Assembly: GCF_003597395.2 (NCBI RefSeq)
Contig: NC_133774.1
Coordinates: forward strand, 47,332,613 to 47,396,612
Origin: Chelonoidis abingdonii
Lineage: Eukaryota; Chordata; Testudines; Testudinidae
DNA length: 64,000 bases
Direction: 5' to 3'
Shown: positions 23,325 to 34,394 of the stretch, piece by piece
How positions within the stretch are numbered: position 1 is the first letter of the stretch
Layout of the letters: each line of letters starts with the position of its first letter
Made by a program: the position numbers and the translations under genes
The notes under the pieces: model-generated
What the model was told of the DNA's origin: nothing
Database searches by the model: none
What the model saw: the letters and a program-made list of their open reading frames with translations, nothing else

Positions 23325-24136
23325 AAACATTGCTAAGGCATTGGAAGGGTCTTCATCAAACTGACCAAAGCAAATGGCTAGATGCTCCTGTTGGTGGTAC
23401 ACTGTAGAGAAGGGGCACAAGAGCAGCAAGGCAGAGATGACTTGTCAAGAAGAAAAGCAGCTTATCTCCACCACTGTAGTTCCTCCAAGATCGCAATGTG
23501 GGCACTCAGCTCAGTGCAGTAGAAGAGGCATGACAAATGGGAGGAGGAAGAATCAGAAACAACCACTCTACACAGCGTTTACATCCTTAGTTAAAATCAG
23601 CCCTGCTAACTATAGTAAATCCTTAAAAGCCTCTTTAATTTTAAATTGTGATGAGGTGTGTGAGGCAACCCTTCCTTGAGCATGTGCACACACGTGTCTG
23701 CTTGTGCATGGTTGTCACTGCATGATGATATTTGAGATACTAATTTTGGCCTCAATCCAACCAATTGCTCTGCATGGACAGAGCCCTGAACCTGCATACA
23801 GCCCCGTCGAAGTCAGGGGAATGCTGAATGGTGCAGATATCTGCCTGCATGGAACAGCTTGCAAGATAGGGGTTGGAGTGATCACCTTTGATCTAGGTAA
23901 TGGCAGTAGACTCATTGATTTGTTAATACATAAACCTTAATTTCTTTCACTGATTTAAAACGTTTGACCCGTTACTACCATAAATTGTCTTTTTAGCTTT
24001 AAGCCTAGCTTTTGCTTCCATGCATTTAGAAGCTTTTTTAACTTCATAAGCTGACAGTCCTGTTTGCAGCGCTATGTTGTGATACATTTGAAGAGTATTC
24101 AGTGTTCTCATTTTTCTGCTTGCTACAAGGTGCTTT
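23325..24136. other. Intergenic sequence with no gene
   Basis: No repeat family was recognised. The frames at 23374-23679 and 23704-23940 have no domain. Confidence 0.45.
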
Positions 24137-24355
24137 TGTAACACCGACCGACCCTGGTCGTCAGCAGGCAGGACTGAACCTGCGAACTTCTGGAGCTTTG
24201 TGCATGAGCCTCTATAGCATGAGCTAAAAGCCAACTGTCTCTTAGTTAAGGTTGTAGAGCAGACTCAATTAACTCTCTCTATCCCTCTCTTTCAGTGGTC
24301 TCGGTGCCACTAGATGGGACAGAACACCACACACAGGAGGTGTGTGGGTTACACT
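24137..24355 (-). repeat. tRNA-like short element, copy 2
   Basis: This is the same element as at 1129-1335. On the minus strand it has an A-box-like TAGCTCATGCTATAGAGG and a T-arm-like GCAGGTTCAGTCCTGC with a five-base-pair stem. The conserved GTGGCACCGAGACCACTG block lies on the other side. The left end is TGTAACACCGACC and the right end is GGGTTACACTT, forming short inverted termini. A 95-codon frame across it is a shadow. Confidence 0.7.
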
Positions 24356-24359
24356 TTAC

Positions 24360-25205
24360 CTTGGAATGAAATTGCCAACCTTAAAAAAGCTCCAACTAGT
24401 TCAGAAGAGAGTAGCTCACTTACTCAGCAACAGGGGCCACTGAGATCACATCATCCTGATGCTGCTGTGCTCTTTTCCCTAGATCACCACTGAACAACAC
24501 ATTGTAGTCAAGGTTTTTATCATCAGGGTGGGCAAGTAGGGGAGTTGCCCTGAGCAACAACTTTCAGGGGACACTACATTGTTATGCCATCAAAAATGTT
24601 TTCCACCTGGACAGCAAAATGACTAGGGCCAGCCTCCTGTTTATCATCATCTTTAAAGCTCTCCATGGGATTAACCCAAGTTACTGCTCCATCCTGTGTG
24701 ATCATTATTGTTTGTTTGTCTTACACTAAGCATATAGAGGCTCCAACTGAGATTTAGGCCTCCTTTTGTACTGGGCACTGTGTACAGACATAATGAGACA
24801 GTCTCTGTCCTGGAGAGCTCATAATCTAACAATGAGCAGGAGAAAGGAAGAATTATAACCCTATTCTGCAGGCAGCAAACTGAGGTACAGAGACATTAAG
24901 TGACTTTCCATGTCACACAAGAAGTCTGTGGTAGAATGGGGATTGAGCCTAGGTTTCTTGAGTCCTTATTCAGCTCTTAAGCACAAGGCTATCCTTCTGC
25001 TCACAAGCACCACTGATAGCTATTTTCTGCTGGAACAATGGAAATTGCATCCTCAAGGAAAAAACCTATGTATGCAGAGGACAGGACTGTTTTAGCAACT
25101 GGTCTGCAACTGTGGCTTCCATGAACCTCAGGGCTTTCAGAACAAAATGCAAGATCTATTTATTTTACAGAGCCTTGCCACAGTAATCCCACCAGAATGA
25201 CATAT
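24360..25205 (+). pseudogene. L2-like LINE remnant interrupted by an old SINE-like block
   Basis: At 24378-24460 the plus strand encodes a KLQLVQKRVAHLLSN-like run followed by DHI, and at about 24640-24680 IFKALHGINPSYCSI. This order, near the end of the reverse-transcriptase ORF, is that of vertebrate L2-type LINEs. At about 25130-25185 the run RAFRTKCKIYLFYRALPQ continues the same protein. The intervening 24700-25000 block contains MIR-like and old repeat-terminus sequence. Stops and frameshifts make it a fossil. Confidence 0.6.
24700..24985 (-). repeat. Old repeat terminus joined to a MIR-like SINE
   Basis: The block carries GTCCTGGAGAGCTCATAATC, CTATTCTGCAGGCAGCAAAC, TGAGGTACAGAGACATTAAG and GATTGAGCCTAGGTTTCTTG. 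These are the reverse complement of the MIR core and head. It separates two parts of the L2-like remnant. Confidence 0.65.
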
Positions 25206-25942
25206 TTAAAACAACAAAAACAAAGTCCCTACAGAATGGAAGAAGGAGACAGAAAAAGATAGAGATCTTATTGTATTCACAAACATAAATTTGTAAGGTA
25301 TTCAGATAGAATAAGAATTGGCATCATGTAAGAAGACAGATAGATGTTCTGCCATTATAATTTAATTTGTTTCAATATACTTTCTATTGCCAGTGTTCTC
25401 TTATCTAGGAAATGTCATACTAAATTACTATTCAAGATTCCTTTTGCATATCTTACAATTCTCTCTCTTCCTGGTGATATCTGGGAGCATCTTTCAAAGT
25501 TCTCCTAAAACAGGTTAACACAATATTCTTTGCATCTTTTATTGTGAGTTTTTATGCATTTCCGGTAGCAATAGGCCTACACATCATAGGCAAAAGAGAT
25601 TAGATTCAATGTGACTATCAAACACTTTTCTGTAGGTGGGCCTGATCCTACCCTGTCCTTTATTTAAATGTGAGCAGTATTAAGCTTAATATTTGTACCA
25701 TATAGAAAATATTTTCATTCCATAATAGAAGGGATGGCAAATCAAATTAAAGGTAATACATTTAAAAAGGATCAAAAGGAAGTAATCTTATATGCAACAT
25801 GTAACTCCATTGTGAAACTAAATGGACTTGTGATATAAGGAACAAAAGAGAGAAGTCAGTGTTGACCTTTTCCTTTTCTGCTAGGAAAAGAAAGGGAACT
25901 GCAAAACTGTACAGTAATTTATAAGATTTAGGAATGTATTGA
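25206..25942. other. AT-rich intergenic sequence
   Basis: No gene or recognised repeat. The bases AGGT at 25943-25946 are the left target-site duplication of the LTR that follows. Confidence 0.5.
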
Positions 25943-25946
25943 AGGT

Positions 25947-26529
25947 TGTGGCAAATTGCCAGTACTGTTCTGCTGGGTCTTGCGCTTTCTCTTCTCTGGG
26001 GTAGGTTCAGGGCACTATTGCTTGCCTCTGAACCAGGTTCTAGTTACTCCACTAGTGTCCTTGGAGGAGGGGAGTGGAGAGGGAGGGACCTGGGCCCACC
26101 CTCTACTCCAGGTCCCAACCAGGGCCTTGAGGGTTGTGGTGAACCACTTGACTTAGCGGTTCCTTCCCCTGAGTTACTTTCCCTCTCCTACCCTTCAGCT
26201 TGTGAAGGGCTTTCTTGCCTCCCTTCTACACAAGCCTGGTGCCCTTACCTAGGTTTCTTCTGGACTTTACAATCCACACAGCACTCCTCCAAACTTTCTA
26301 TTTTTCTCTTCTCTTCTCTTCTGCAACCTGCACTCTGCTCCAATCAAACCTTCCTCCTTCAACTCCCACACTATCTGACTGAAGCAGGGGGTTTATCACA
26401 TGACTGGAGTCAGGTGCTCTAATTGGCCACAGCTGTTCTAGTTAATCTAAAGCAAACCTTCCTCCCTTGGCAGGGAATAAGGCCCCCTGCTAACACTCTC
26501 CTGCTGCCCTCTGGCCATGCTGTATCACA
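25947..26529 (-). mobile_element. Solitary retrovirus-like LTR, copy 2 (minus strand)
   Basis: On the plus strand it starts TGTGGCAAATTGCC and ends CTGTATCACA. Reverse-complemented, the start is TGTGATACAGCATGGCC, the same as the LTR at 56236-56791. AGGT flanks both sides (25943-25946 and 26530-26533). The 583-base LTR belongs to the shorter of two subfamilies in this window. The 158-codon frame across it on the plus strand is antisense to the LTR and fortuitous; it has no known domain. Confidence 0.85.
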
Positions 26530-28059
26530 AGGTTTATTATATTTTCACTGAGATAAGACAAAATGATCCTATGAAATGTGAGCTGGAATAGAGAAAATGA
26601 TAAAAACAATTGATTCTTTGTAAGTAGATAAATGAGGGTATTCATATTTTGTGTGTTCATTACTTACAACATTTACACATTTATGAATAAGTATGGCAGA
26701 TCTGTTCACATGCATTGATTAGCTGTATGTTTTCAGTAACTCTTCCTGTCATACTTGCCTGTACTGTACTTTTGGTCTGTCACCTAAATGATTACATAAC
26801 TGTTAATACTTTCCCTTTTGGGGAATGAATTTTAGTGTTTGTGACAGGTCCCAGACTGATAGCCCTGAAAGCTAAAGTCCTTTGTGTAAGCACAGAAAAT
26901 GCACAGTACAGGGAGCAGCAGTGCAATCGTCCTGATACTGCCCTGGGAAAATGCCTCAATCCTGTTCAATCTGACACCACCAGTCTCCTGCTCCAAACAA
27001 TTGCTGGGGCTGATTGTTCCACCAATTGTACTGAAAGACAATGGAAGTTACCTATATGTGACTGATGGGTTAATCAGGGTCTTGCCATCTTGTTCTGTTC
27101 CTTGAATTACAGCTGCCCATGACTCTCAACAGAACGGGGATCTCAAAAACAGAAAAAAAAAAAAATAGGGCCCAATTCTGTATGCCCATACTCATGTGAG
27201 TAATTATTTCTCATGTGAGTAGTCTCAATGAGTTCAATGGGACTACTTATTTAACTGTGGAATTGTCACATGGCTTGGGTAATCAATGTCTCTTATCAGG
27301 CATTATGTTTTCTAACTTCAAATGCACCCAGGTCTCATCAGTTTTGGGAGTGAGAAACTTGGGAAATGATGTGTGTGAACATTGTCATCACTAGCAAAAC
27401 CATTTTTAAAAAATATAATGTTTCGTGGATTCTCAACCAAATCAAAACACTTCTAGCTCTCAACCAAGTTTGGTTAAAAACATTTTTTTTTCCTTGGGCA
27501 AATTGAGAATTTTTAGCCATTTTCACTGTGAAATGCTGTGAATACATGTGGAAAAAATTCAGTTTTGCTGTGGATCAGATTCGTGAAAATTTGTCTGCTT
27601 TTGTCCATGTTTTACTTTACTGCCATTCAAGTCAATGGCAAAATTCCCATTGACTTGAATAGTGCAAGATCAGCCCCTTTTTGTATCTTATCTGAAGCCA
27701 TTTTTACCGGAGACACATGGAAGAATGTGTCGAATGGTATGTCTTTACTAGATACTTGATTTAGTACTGCTATCATTCTATTGAAGAGAACAGTTTTATT
27801 CTCTCACAATCAAACTTCTTTAAGTTCAACTAAAAAACCCCCAGACGTTCACTCTTCATTACCATTGTGCTTTAACTATATCTTATCACTTAGAACAGGG
27901 CAGTAAATTAGATTTTATATCTATAGGATTTCATTCTCCTACTTAGCAATATTTATAATTGCAAAAACGTGGCTCAGCTCCTCTGCACTGGCTAGATATA
28001 CACTAAGAAACCGTATTATTTAAACAGTACTTAAAAAGAACAACATTATTGTTGTCATT

Positions 28060-28200
28060 ATTATTTATTATTCTATGTATTTTGATGGTGCCTACTGGTA
28101 GAAACCACAACGAGGATTGGAGCTCATTGTTCTGTATAAATATATAATAAGAGACAGTTTCTGTGCCAAAGAGTTTACAGTCTAATTTAAATAAATAAAA
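28060..28200. repeat. Old sauropsid repeat terminus
   Basis: It begins with ATTATTATTTATTATT, then GATGGTGCCTACTGG, then GAGTTTACAGTCTAA. The same order is seen at 9742-9882. Confidence 0.5.
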
Positions 28201-29019
28201 TCAGCTGTCTCTGATGCATAACCTAACCATCATTGGTTGATGGATTTCCTGGAAACATTACAGCAAAGGTGGGTCTTGAGTAATTACACTAAACACTGCA
28301 ATATTGTTATAAGATGCACTGGTGGACTCTGATTGTAGAATACTGTAGTACATTTTTATAAAGGGAATTCCACATTTGCACTTCTAGAAACAGGTACATT
28401 TTTTGCACATTGGCATGTTTTTATTTTTTTTAATATTTTGTTTTCTTTTTTCCTAAAAGGGCTCACCAGTTATACCATCTTATAATGTGATCCCATCAGC
28501 TGTCACAAGCTAAGGTGGGTTGAACTGGATCAAGACTTGGAAGGGATGCTGCCAAGAAACAAGTAGGTTGAAGTTTTGAAATCACTCTAATTTTAATGGA
28601 AGATGTCTAAATCCCCTAGACCACTTTGAAAATTGCAAATTTTCATCCTCCATTAAATGGTGTTGAAGTAATTCCCCTCTGGGTAAGAATTGAACAGACA
28701 TCCCAGACTTGTATTAGGAGACATAGTACCAGTGGAGGTCCTATCATTAGGAGAAAACATAAAGCCAAAGTTCTGACCACTTGTGAACTGCTGGGGCTTC
28801 TTTGTATGAGCATAGGTATTAGCTCTAGTGTCCTGGAAAACCTTTAAGATGAACAATTACATCTTGCCTACTTTAATTTTCCCTGCAGCAACAATGGTGT
28901 TCAAGTCTTGTCCGAAACTGCTATATAGTTTTGCTGTATGCTACATTTCTCTGAGAGACACATGATGAACTACAATACAGTTGCTTCCTTTCAGATGCGG
29001 ATAAAGTGATCCCTGTGGC

Positions 29020-29102
29020 ATATCAGTCTGTAAAGCAAAGTGCTTTGGATTCCTTTTGGAATGATGCTATATAAATGTAAGATTATATTATTATTATTAA
29101 TT
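29020..29102. repeat. Tail of an old dispersed repeat
   Basis: The phrase AAAGTGCTTTGGATTCC followed by ATGCTATATAAATG and an ATT-rich end is a common terminus of ancient vertebrate SINE or LINE copies. A shorter relative lies near 51005. Confidence 0.5.
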
Positions 29103-29552
29103 ACATTTGTTTTGTTTCAATGTCACCATATTACTGGAAATCAATATCCATATACTTCAATAATTTCTGTTTGTACCTTACAGTTTATTAAGTGTAAATA
29201 AGGGCATGATCCTTCAGACCACAAGAAATTTAACCTTTAACCTAGCAGAGAATAGTTTATATTTGTTCTTTTCTTCTCCTCCTTATAGTGCACATGGAAC
29301 TGTCAGATTAAAATGCCCAGTTCTTGTTGAGAACTAACACATGATGGAAGGGATGTCTTTTCAAAGAATTTTCTCTTAGGAAAAAAAAGCTATTTAAATA
29401 TTGCATTATAAAATTTAAAATATTTCATCATTTCTGTCTCAGAAAATGATAGCAATACTACAGCAGGTGATAGAAATAATCTTTTATTAAAAGTGAATTT
29501 TTATAGTAGGACTGGATGGCTCAGGAAATCAGTAATGGAACATAGAACTTTT

Positions 29553-29763
29553 TGTTTATATACTTGGGGGCAGCTGGTTTAGGAAGAAATCACTTGAGGC
29601 CAGACAGCAAACAGCTAACAAAACTACCATTTATTTACAGACACGGAGCTCGCCTAACCGGCCGAAGCTGGCTGGGCTATCCCTTAATAATCTAACTCAG
29701 TTGCCATAGGAAAAAAAACTGTGACAACCAAATACACAACATATTCCAGCCAAATACACAACG
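29553..29763 (-). repeat. 3' LTR of the Gypsy element
   Basis: It pairs with 33967-34180 over its whole length. Shared phrases include GAAATCACTTGAGGCCAGAC, CAGAGCTCGCC-type and CTAACTCAGTTGCCATAGGA. The terminal CA equivalent is CG on this side, a single substitution. Differences from the other LTR are a few substitutions and a short indel near the left end, so the insertion is not recent. Confidence 0.88.
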
Positions 29764-29903
29764 TATTCCTCCCCCCCAATAAGAACACCTCCTCTAAATA
29801 AAACACACACTAGACTAGAGAAGGAGGGTAGACTGCCTCCATTCCTGGCTAAACCCTGGGGATTATTTTGCCCCATAACTGTGGGTTCGCCCTAGCTAAA
29901 GAT

Positions 29904-31350
29904 CTAGCCGATGAGGAGGCCTTCTGTCTCTAGGTTGATTACGGCGAACTTCTGGTGGTGTTGCACCCAAAAGTACCATGGGCTCAGAGTCCGCAGCATG
30001 AACAGATGAGGAGGTGGTATCAGCTCATGCTGGGCAAAGGGATATCTCAGCCTCCGGCAGTAATGGAGGACAACAGTCAGGAACAGGTGATTTGGTGTCT
30101 CACCAGAAGAGGTGAAGTCAGACCACTCAACTGCAGATGTGTCCTGAGGACTGGCATGACCTGGCAACAGCTGATCTACATGTCGCCGCCAGGTAAGATT
30201 CTCTGCAGTCGGACTGTGTAGGAAACAGGTCCTGTTTGAGTGATGATCGTGGCAGGGACCCATTTAGCCTGGAAGTATAATTCCGAGCAAAACTGGCTGT
30301 CCCGGGCTAAAGGTTCGGTCTTTTGCTCTGGGTGCCCGTCTGATGACTTGATATTGCTGCTGATGTTGCACAATTTGTCGGGGTTCAGAAGGTTTCAGCA
30401 GATCAAAGCAAGTGCGCAGCTGTCGTCCCATCATTAGAAAGGCCGGGGATGCCTGGGTCGTAGCATGAGGTGTGTTTCTGTAGGAAAGTAAGAAGGTATC
30501 CAGACGCTTTTGAATGGAGTGTTGTCCCCTTGCTGATTTCAAAGCGTGTTTCATTGTCTGCACAAATCTTTCAGCTAATCCATTGGTGGATGGATGATGA
30601 TATGGTGCTGACGTGATGTGGTGTATCCCATTTGCCTTCATAAAATTTTGAAACTCCTGAGAGAGAACTGAACTGCGGTCCGTTGTCGCTCACAAGTTGT
30701 TCTGGCAGACCGAAACGACTAAAGAGTCCCGTAGTTTTTGGATAGTACTCTCTGCAGTAGTGGACTGCATTATAGAGACTTCTGGCCATTTAGAATGGGC
30801 ATCTACTGCCACCAAGAACATGCTTCCTTCAAGGGGGCCAGCGAAGTCAATGTGAATATACGTTGCCACGGGTTTTCAGGCCAGTCCCATGGGTGTAGGG
30901 GTGCCCACTGGGGTGCATTCCTCACACCCTGACATGACATACAAGCTTTTGCCTTCTCTTCAATAGCACTGTCCAATCCAGGCCACCAAAAATAGCTTCG
31001 TGCAATTTCCTTCATGCGCACTATTCCACAGTGACCGGAATGTAGCTGTTCTAACATCTGTGATCTCAGTGGTGGTGGAATAATGACACGTCTCCCCACA
31101 ACAAAACAACCAGATTGGACCGATAACTCCGTCCTCCTGGACATGTAGGTAACAAGGTCGGGTGAGACCGGAGAGGTTTGTCGAGATTTTCCATGCATCA
31201 CCAGGTCCATAACTTGGGACAATACTGGGTCAACGCGAGTTGCCTTCTTTATCTGAGTAGCAGTGATGGGTGTATTCTCTACCTGTTCAAAGTAGAAGAT
31301 TTCCTTTTGGGCACTATCTTGATGTTTGACCGGCAAAGGCAACCTTGAGA
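29904..31350 (-). pseudogene. Gypsy integrase remnant
   Basis: The zinc-binding HHCC part is seen as HSGHCGIVRMKEIARSYFWW and CMSCQ. The core follows in pieces: a VDAHSKW-like first aspartate near 30810, VSDNGPQFSS with the second aspartate, and NGLAERFVQTMKHAL with the glutamate. The C-terminal part holds GPVSYTV, a GPY/F-type module, at about 30215. It would insert the DNA copy into the host genome. A frame change between VSDNGPQF and the glutamate motif, and further breaks near 30264, inactivate it. Confidence 0.88.
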
Positions 31351-31359
31351 GGCCATCTG

Positions 31360-31800
31360 CATTGCCGTGCAGAGTGGATTTCCGATATTTGATTTCATAT
31401 GTGTGTGCTGAAAGTAACAATGCCCAACGTTGCATACGACTAGCAGCTAATGGGGGAATGCCTGTGTAGGGTCCAAAAATTGACGTCAGAGGTCGATGGT
31501 CTGTGAGAAGAGTAAACTTTGCCCAAACAGGTACTGATGAAACTTCCGAATTTCAAAAAAAATTCCTAATGCCTCACGTTCGATTTGGGCGTAGTTAGTT
31601 TCTGCTTTGCTTAGAGTGCGTGAAGCAAAAGCAATAGGTCTCTCTTCTCCCGAAGGCATAATGTGTGACACGACTGCTCCCACTCCATAAGGGGAGGCAT
31701 CGCAGGCCAATTGTAGGGGTAAGGATGGATCAAAGTGCGTTAGAACTTCAGAATTTAGCAATGCATCCTTAGCTTTGTTAAATGCAACATCACAGGCTTC
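31360..31800 (-). pseudogene. Gypsy RNase H remnant
   Basis: The run LQLACDASPYGVGAVVSH is followed by RPIAFASRTLSKAETNYAQI and EREALGIFFEIRKFHQYLFG. These are the conserved blocks of the RNase H domain that degrades the RNA template during reverse transcription. It joins the integrase block through RWALLLSAHTYEIKYR, with a frame break near 31440-31490. Confidence 0.88.
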
Positions 31801-32480
31801 AGTCCACTTCCAGGCCTTGTTCTGCCCAAGGAGCTCATGAAAGGTTTTAGCAGTGTGGCTAACTGTGAGATGAACTTTCCATAATAGTTCAGTAGTCCTA
31901 GAAACGAGCGCAGCTGGCTTACATTTCGAGGTGGGGGAGCCTCCACAATAGCTTTAACTTTTGCAGGGGCCTTATGAAGACCTGCAGAATCAATGATGTG
32001 TCCCAAAATATTCAACAGAGGGCTTGAAGAATTCACACTTGTCTTTGCGAACTCGTAGGCCATACTCTTCCAGTCTTTGTAGGGTAGCCTCTAAATTCTT
32101 TAAGTGATCCTCTTCATTCCTTCCAGTGACCAGGATATCATCCAGATAGCACTGAACTCCTGACAAGCCACACAAGATCTGGTCCATAGCCCTCTGGAAC
32201 AGGGCGGGAGCAGACGTTATTCCGAAGGGTAGGCGACAGTATCGATAAAGCCCCTTATGAGTCACAATAGTCAACAGCTCTTGGGACTTTTCATCGACGT
32301 GCATCTGTAAATATGCTTGACTCAGATCAATCTTACTGAACTTTTGTCCCCAGCCAGGCCTGCGAAGAGGTCATCGATGCGGGGAAGCGGGTATTGCTCT
32401 GCACACAACACTGGGTTGACAGTGACTTTAAAATCACCGCAAATCCGGAGAGAGCCATCTTTCTTCACTATTGGGGATGA
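31755..32480 (-). pseudogene. Gypsy reverse-transcriptase remnant
   Basis: In order on the minus strand: KKDGSLRICGDFK, YPLPRIDDLFAGL, RLPFGITSAPALFQRAMDQI, then the active-site box CYLDDILVTG, then LRVRKDKCEFF and LRSFLGLLNYYGKF. All major palm and thumb blocks are present, with the YLDD catalytic aspartates intact. Frame changes near 32470, 32310 and 32010 split it into three frames. Confidence 0.9.
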
Positions 32481-32489
32481 TAGGAGTGG

Positions 32490-33060
32490 CCCATGAGCTA
32501 TGGGTAACTGGTATTAGGACTCCATTGGTGACCAGGCGCTCCAGGTCTGCTTCAACTTTTGGCCTGATGGCATATGGCACAGTTCGGGCTTTCAGATATT
32601 TTGGTGGACTGTCAGGTTTAATGTTCAATGTCACAGTGATTCCCTTCATACTTCCCAAATCATCTCCAAAAACAGCAGCATGTTTCCTTAGTATAGGGGT
32701 TAGACTGGTTTCTTCTTTAGTCATCCGGTGCACTTCTGCCCAGTTCAGCTGAATCTTCCCAAGCCAAGACCTACCCATTAAGGCTGGGTAGTTACCTCTC
32801 ACCACAAACAGTGGCAATTTAGCAGCCTGTCCATTGAGCTCCACCTTAACATCAATAGTGCCCAACATGGGCACAGCTTCTCCCGTATACGTCTTCAGAA
32901 CAGTTTTTTGTTGCCTTAAGCGCAGAAGATGCTGTAGCTTTTCTTTATACACAGTCTCGGAGACCAGCGAGACGGCTGCACCGGTGTCCAGTTCCATGCG
33001 TATAGGTTTGCCATCCAACAACGGGGGTTACCCAGTATTCATGTGAGCCCACTGCCAAAG
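32490..33060 (-). pseudogene. Gypsy aspartic protease and start of pol
   Basis: The frame from 33021 reads DGKPIRMELDTGAAVSLVS, carrying the DTGA active site of a retroviral-type aspartic protease. It continues to LMGRSWLGKIQLNWAE and on to the beginning of the polymerase at VTHSSWATPI. The protease would cut the polyprotein into working parts. The frame stays open for 195 codons and is then lost at the entry to the reverse transcriptase. Confidence 0.88.
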
Positions 33061-33110
33061 ACAAAACATGCAGTGGCACTTCCGCTCTTGCGATGAGGTG
33101 TCACCTTTGA

Positions 33111-33690
33111 TCATCCTGGGTCTGCTCTAGGGTATGCAGGTTCCTCTTTTTGTCGCCAGACCACAGGCCTCTTTTTTCTTTTGTTTACAGGCACACTCAA
33201 TGTGTCCCTTTTTGCCACAGTGTCGACACACCAGGTCCTTACACCAGCATTCTGATGCCTGGTGACCTGGCTTACCACAGCGGTAACATTCTTGACTCTG
33301 CACACAGTTTTGTGGGTAGGTTTCTTGTGACACTTTTTGCACCCTAGGGGATGCACCGATGTATTGCGCCTCCCTTGTAGCCAGTTCCATGGAGACAGCA
33401 ATATCAACAGCCTTCTGTAATGTAAGCTGAGCCTCTGTCAGTAGGCGCTTCCGTATAGCTTCACTGTACAGGCCACACACTAACCTGTCACGCAGGGCGC
33501 AGTGCATCCTTTAACATCTCTTTAAATGCCATGTTTGCTACTTTTTAAAATTGCTACAATGTACAACTGTTTCATCTTCTTTTTGTCTCTTTTGTGAATA
33601 TCTTTCAGCAATTACCAGTGGTTTGGGAAAAAGGGACCCCAGGATTTCCACAATGTCACTGTAAGATTTAGTCTCAGCTTAACATTGTAG
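33111..33690 (-). pseudogene. Gypsy gag remnant with two CCHC zinc knuckles
   Basis: The 126-codon frame reads LRDRLVCGLYSEAIRKRLL and then CYRCGKPGHQASEC and CRHCGKKGHIECAC, two CX2CX4HX4C-type nucleocapsid knuckles that bind the RNA genome. Upstream, across stops, DIVEILGSLFPKPLVIAER and KVANMAFKEMLKDA extend the match into the capsid-like region to about 33690. The N-terminal half expected of a Gypsy gag is absent. Confidence 0.85.
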
Positions 33691-33966
33691 TAAGCTGCAT
33701 AGCAGGAAGTATGGTTTTAGCCCTACAACACTTAAGAATATTGCACTTCTCTTCTTAATTCATTTGCAATAACAAAAATGCAAACGCCCGTATACACATA
33801 CTATTGACATATATTTCATCAAAATTCCATGTCCCGGTCAGAGTAGCCATATTTTTAGTTTCACTTTCACAGTCAGTGCAAACAAGCAGTTTTTGTTTCT
33901 TCTTACTCTGACTTCTACTTTCTTCTGTTACTGGAGCAGCACCGGAATCCCATCGTCATCACTCAT
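33691..33966 (-). other. Leader region of the Gypsy element
   Basis: This is noncoding sequence between the 5' LTR and the surviving gag. It starts on the minus strand with ATGAGTGATGACGATGGG. The short frame from that ATG closes after about a dozen codons. The missing gag N-terminus would be expected here. Confidence 0.5.
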
Positions 33967-34180
33967 TGTTTATATCTGGGGGCAGCTGTTAGGGTTTAGG
34001 AAGAAATCACTTGAGGCCAGACAGCAGACAGCTAACAAAACTACCATTTATTTATAGACACAGAGCTCGCCTAACCGGCTGAAGCTGGCTGGGCTATCCC
34101 CATATAATCTAACTCAGTTGCCATAGGAACAAAAACCATGACAACCAAATACACAACATATTCCAACCACATACACAACA
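33967..34180 (-). repeat. 5' LTR of the Gypsy element
   Basis: On the minus strand it begins TGTTGTGTATGTGG and ends GATATAAACA, the TGTT...AACA ends typical of Ty3/Gypsy LTRs. CTTTT follows on the plus strand at 34181-34185 and matches the left flank. Confidence 0.88.
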
Positions 34181-34394
34181 CTTTTTTCCTTTCTAGCTCA
34201 TCAGTTCATGTTTGTCTATGGCTGATATAGGCCCCAAATTATCATCATCACATGCCTGCTTGGTGGACCATTTGAAATGGGTTGATGGTCCTGGTCCAGT
34301 CATAAAAGATAGATATCTATGTTACAGTTGGCACTAATTGTCACCTTTGTTGGCAGACTCATTAAAGAGATATCTTATTTAATGATTATTTAAG

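Larger units (their letters stand above)
26534..29545. other. Intergenic sequence with several old repeat fragments, no gene
   Basis: Old pieces include the TTCAAGTCAATGG / CATTGACTTGAATAG pair at 27626-27665, a repeat terminus at 28060-28200 and a tail with AAAGTGCTTTGGATTCC at 29033-29100. A thirteen-A run lies near 27150. No frame shows a known domain. Confidence 0.45.
29553..34180 (-). mobile_element. Nearly complete, inactivated Ty3/Gypsy LTR retrotransposon
   Basis: The element is 4,628 bases long, bounded by two LTRs and flanked by CTTTT at 29548-29552 and 34181-34185. On the minus strand the order is LTR, leader, gag (zinc knuckles), protease, reverse transcriptase, RNase H, integrase, LTR. 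Integrase after RNase H places it in Ty3/Gypsy rather than Copia. The gag N-terminal half is missing and pol is broken by several frameshifts. A purine-rich tract (GGGGGGGAGGAATAC on the minus strand) precedes the 3' LTR. I could not find a conventional TGG-starting primer-binding site directly after the 5' LTR; the nearest TGG lies about 15 bases in. Confidence 0.92.

Noticed and set aside
24137..24355. Possible functional tRNA gene
   Set aside because: The T-arm is good, but the D-arm and acceptor do not close, and the same decayed arrangement occurs at 1129-1335.
25946..26422. 158-codon open frame as a possible gene
   Set aside because: It is antisense to a solo LTR with a clear target duplication and has no known domain.
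29553..34180. Endogenous retrovirus instead of a Gypsy retrotransposon
   Set aside because: The TGTT...AACA LTR ends, zinc-knuckle gag, GPY/F-type integrase end and lack of any envelope sequence favour Ty3/Gypsy.
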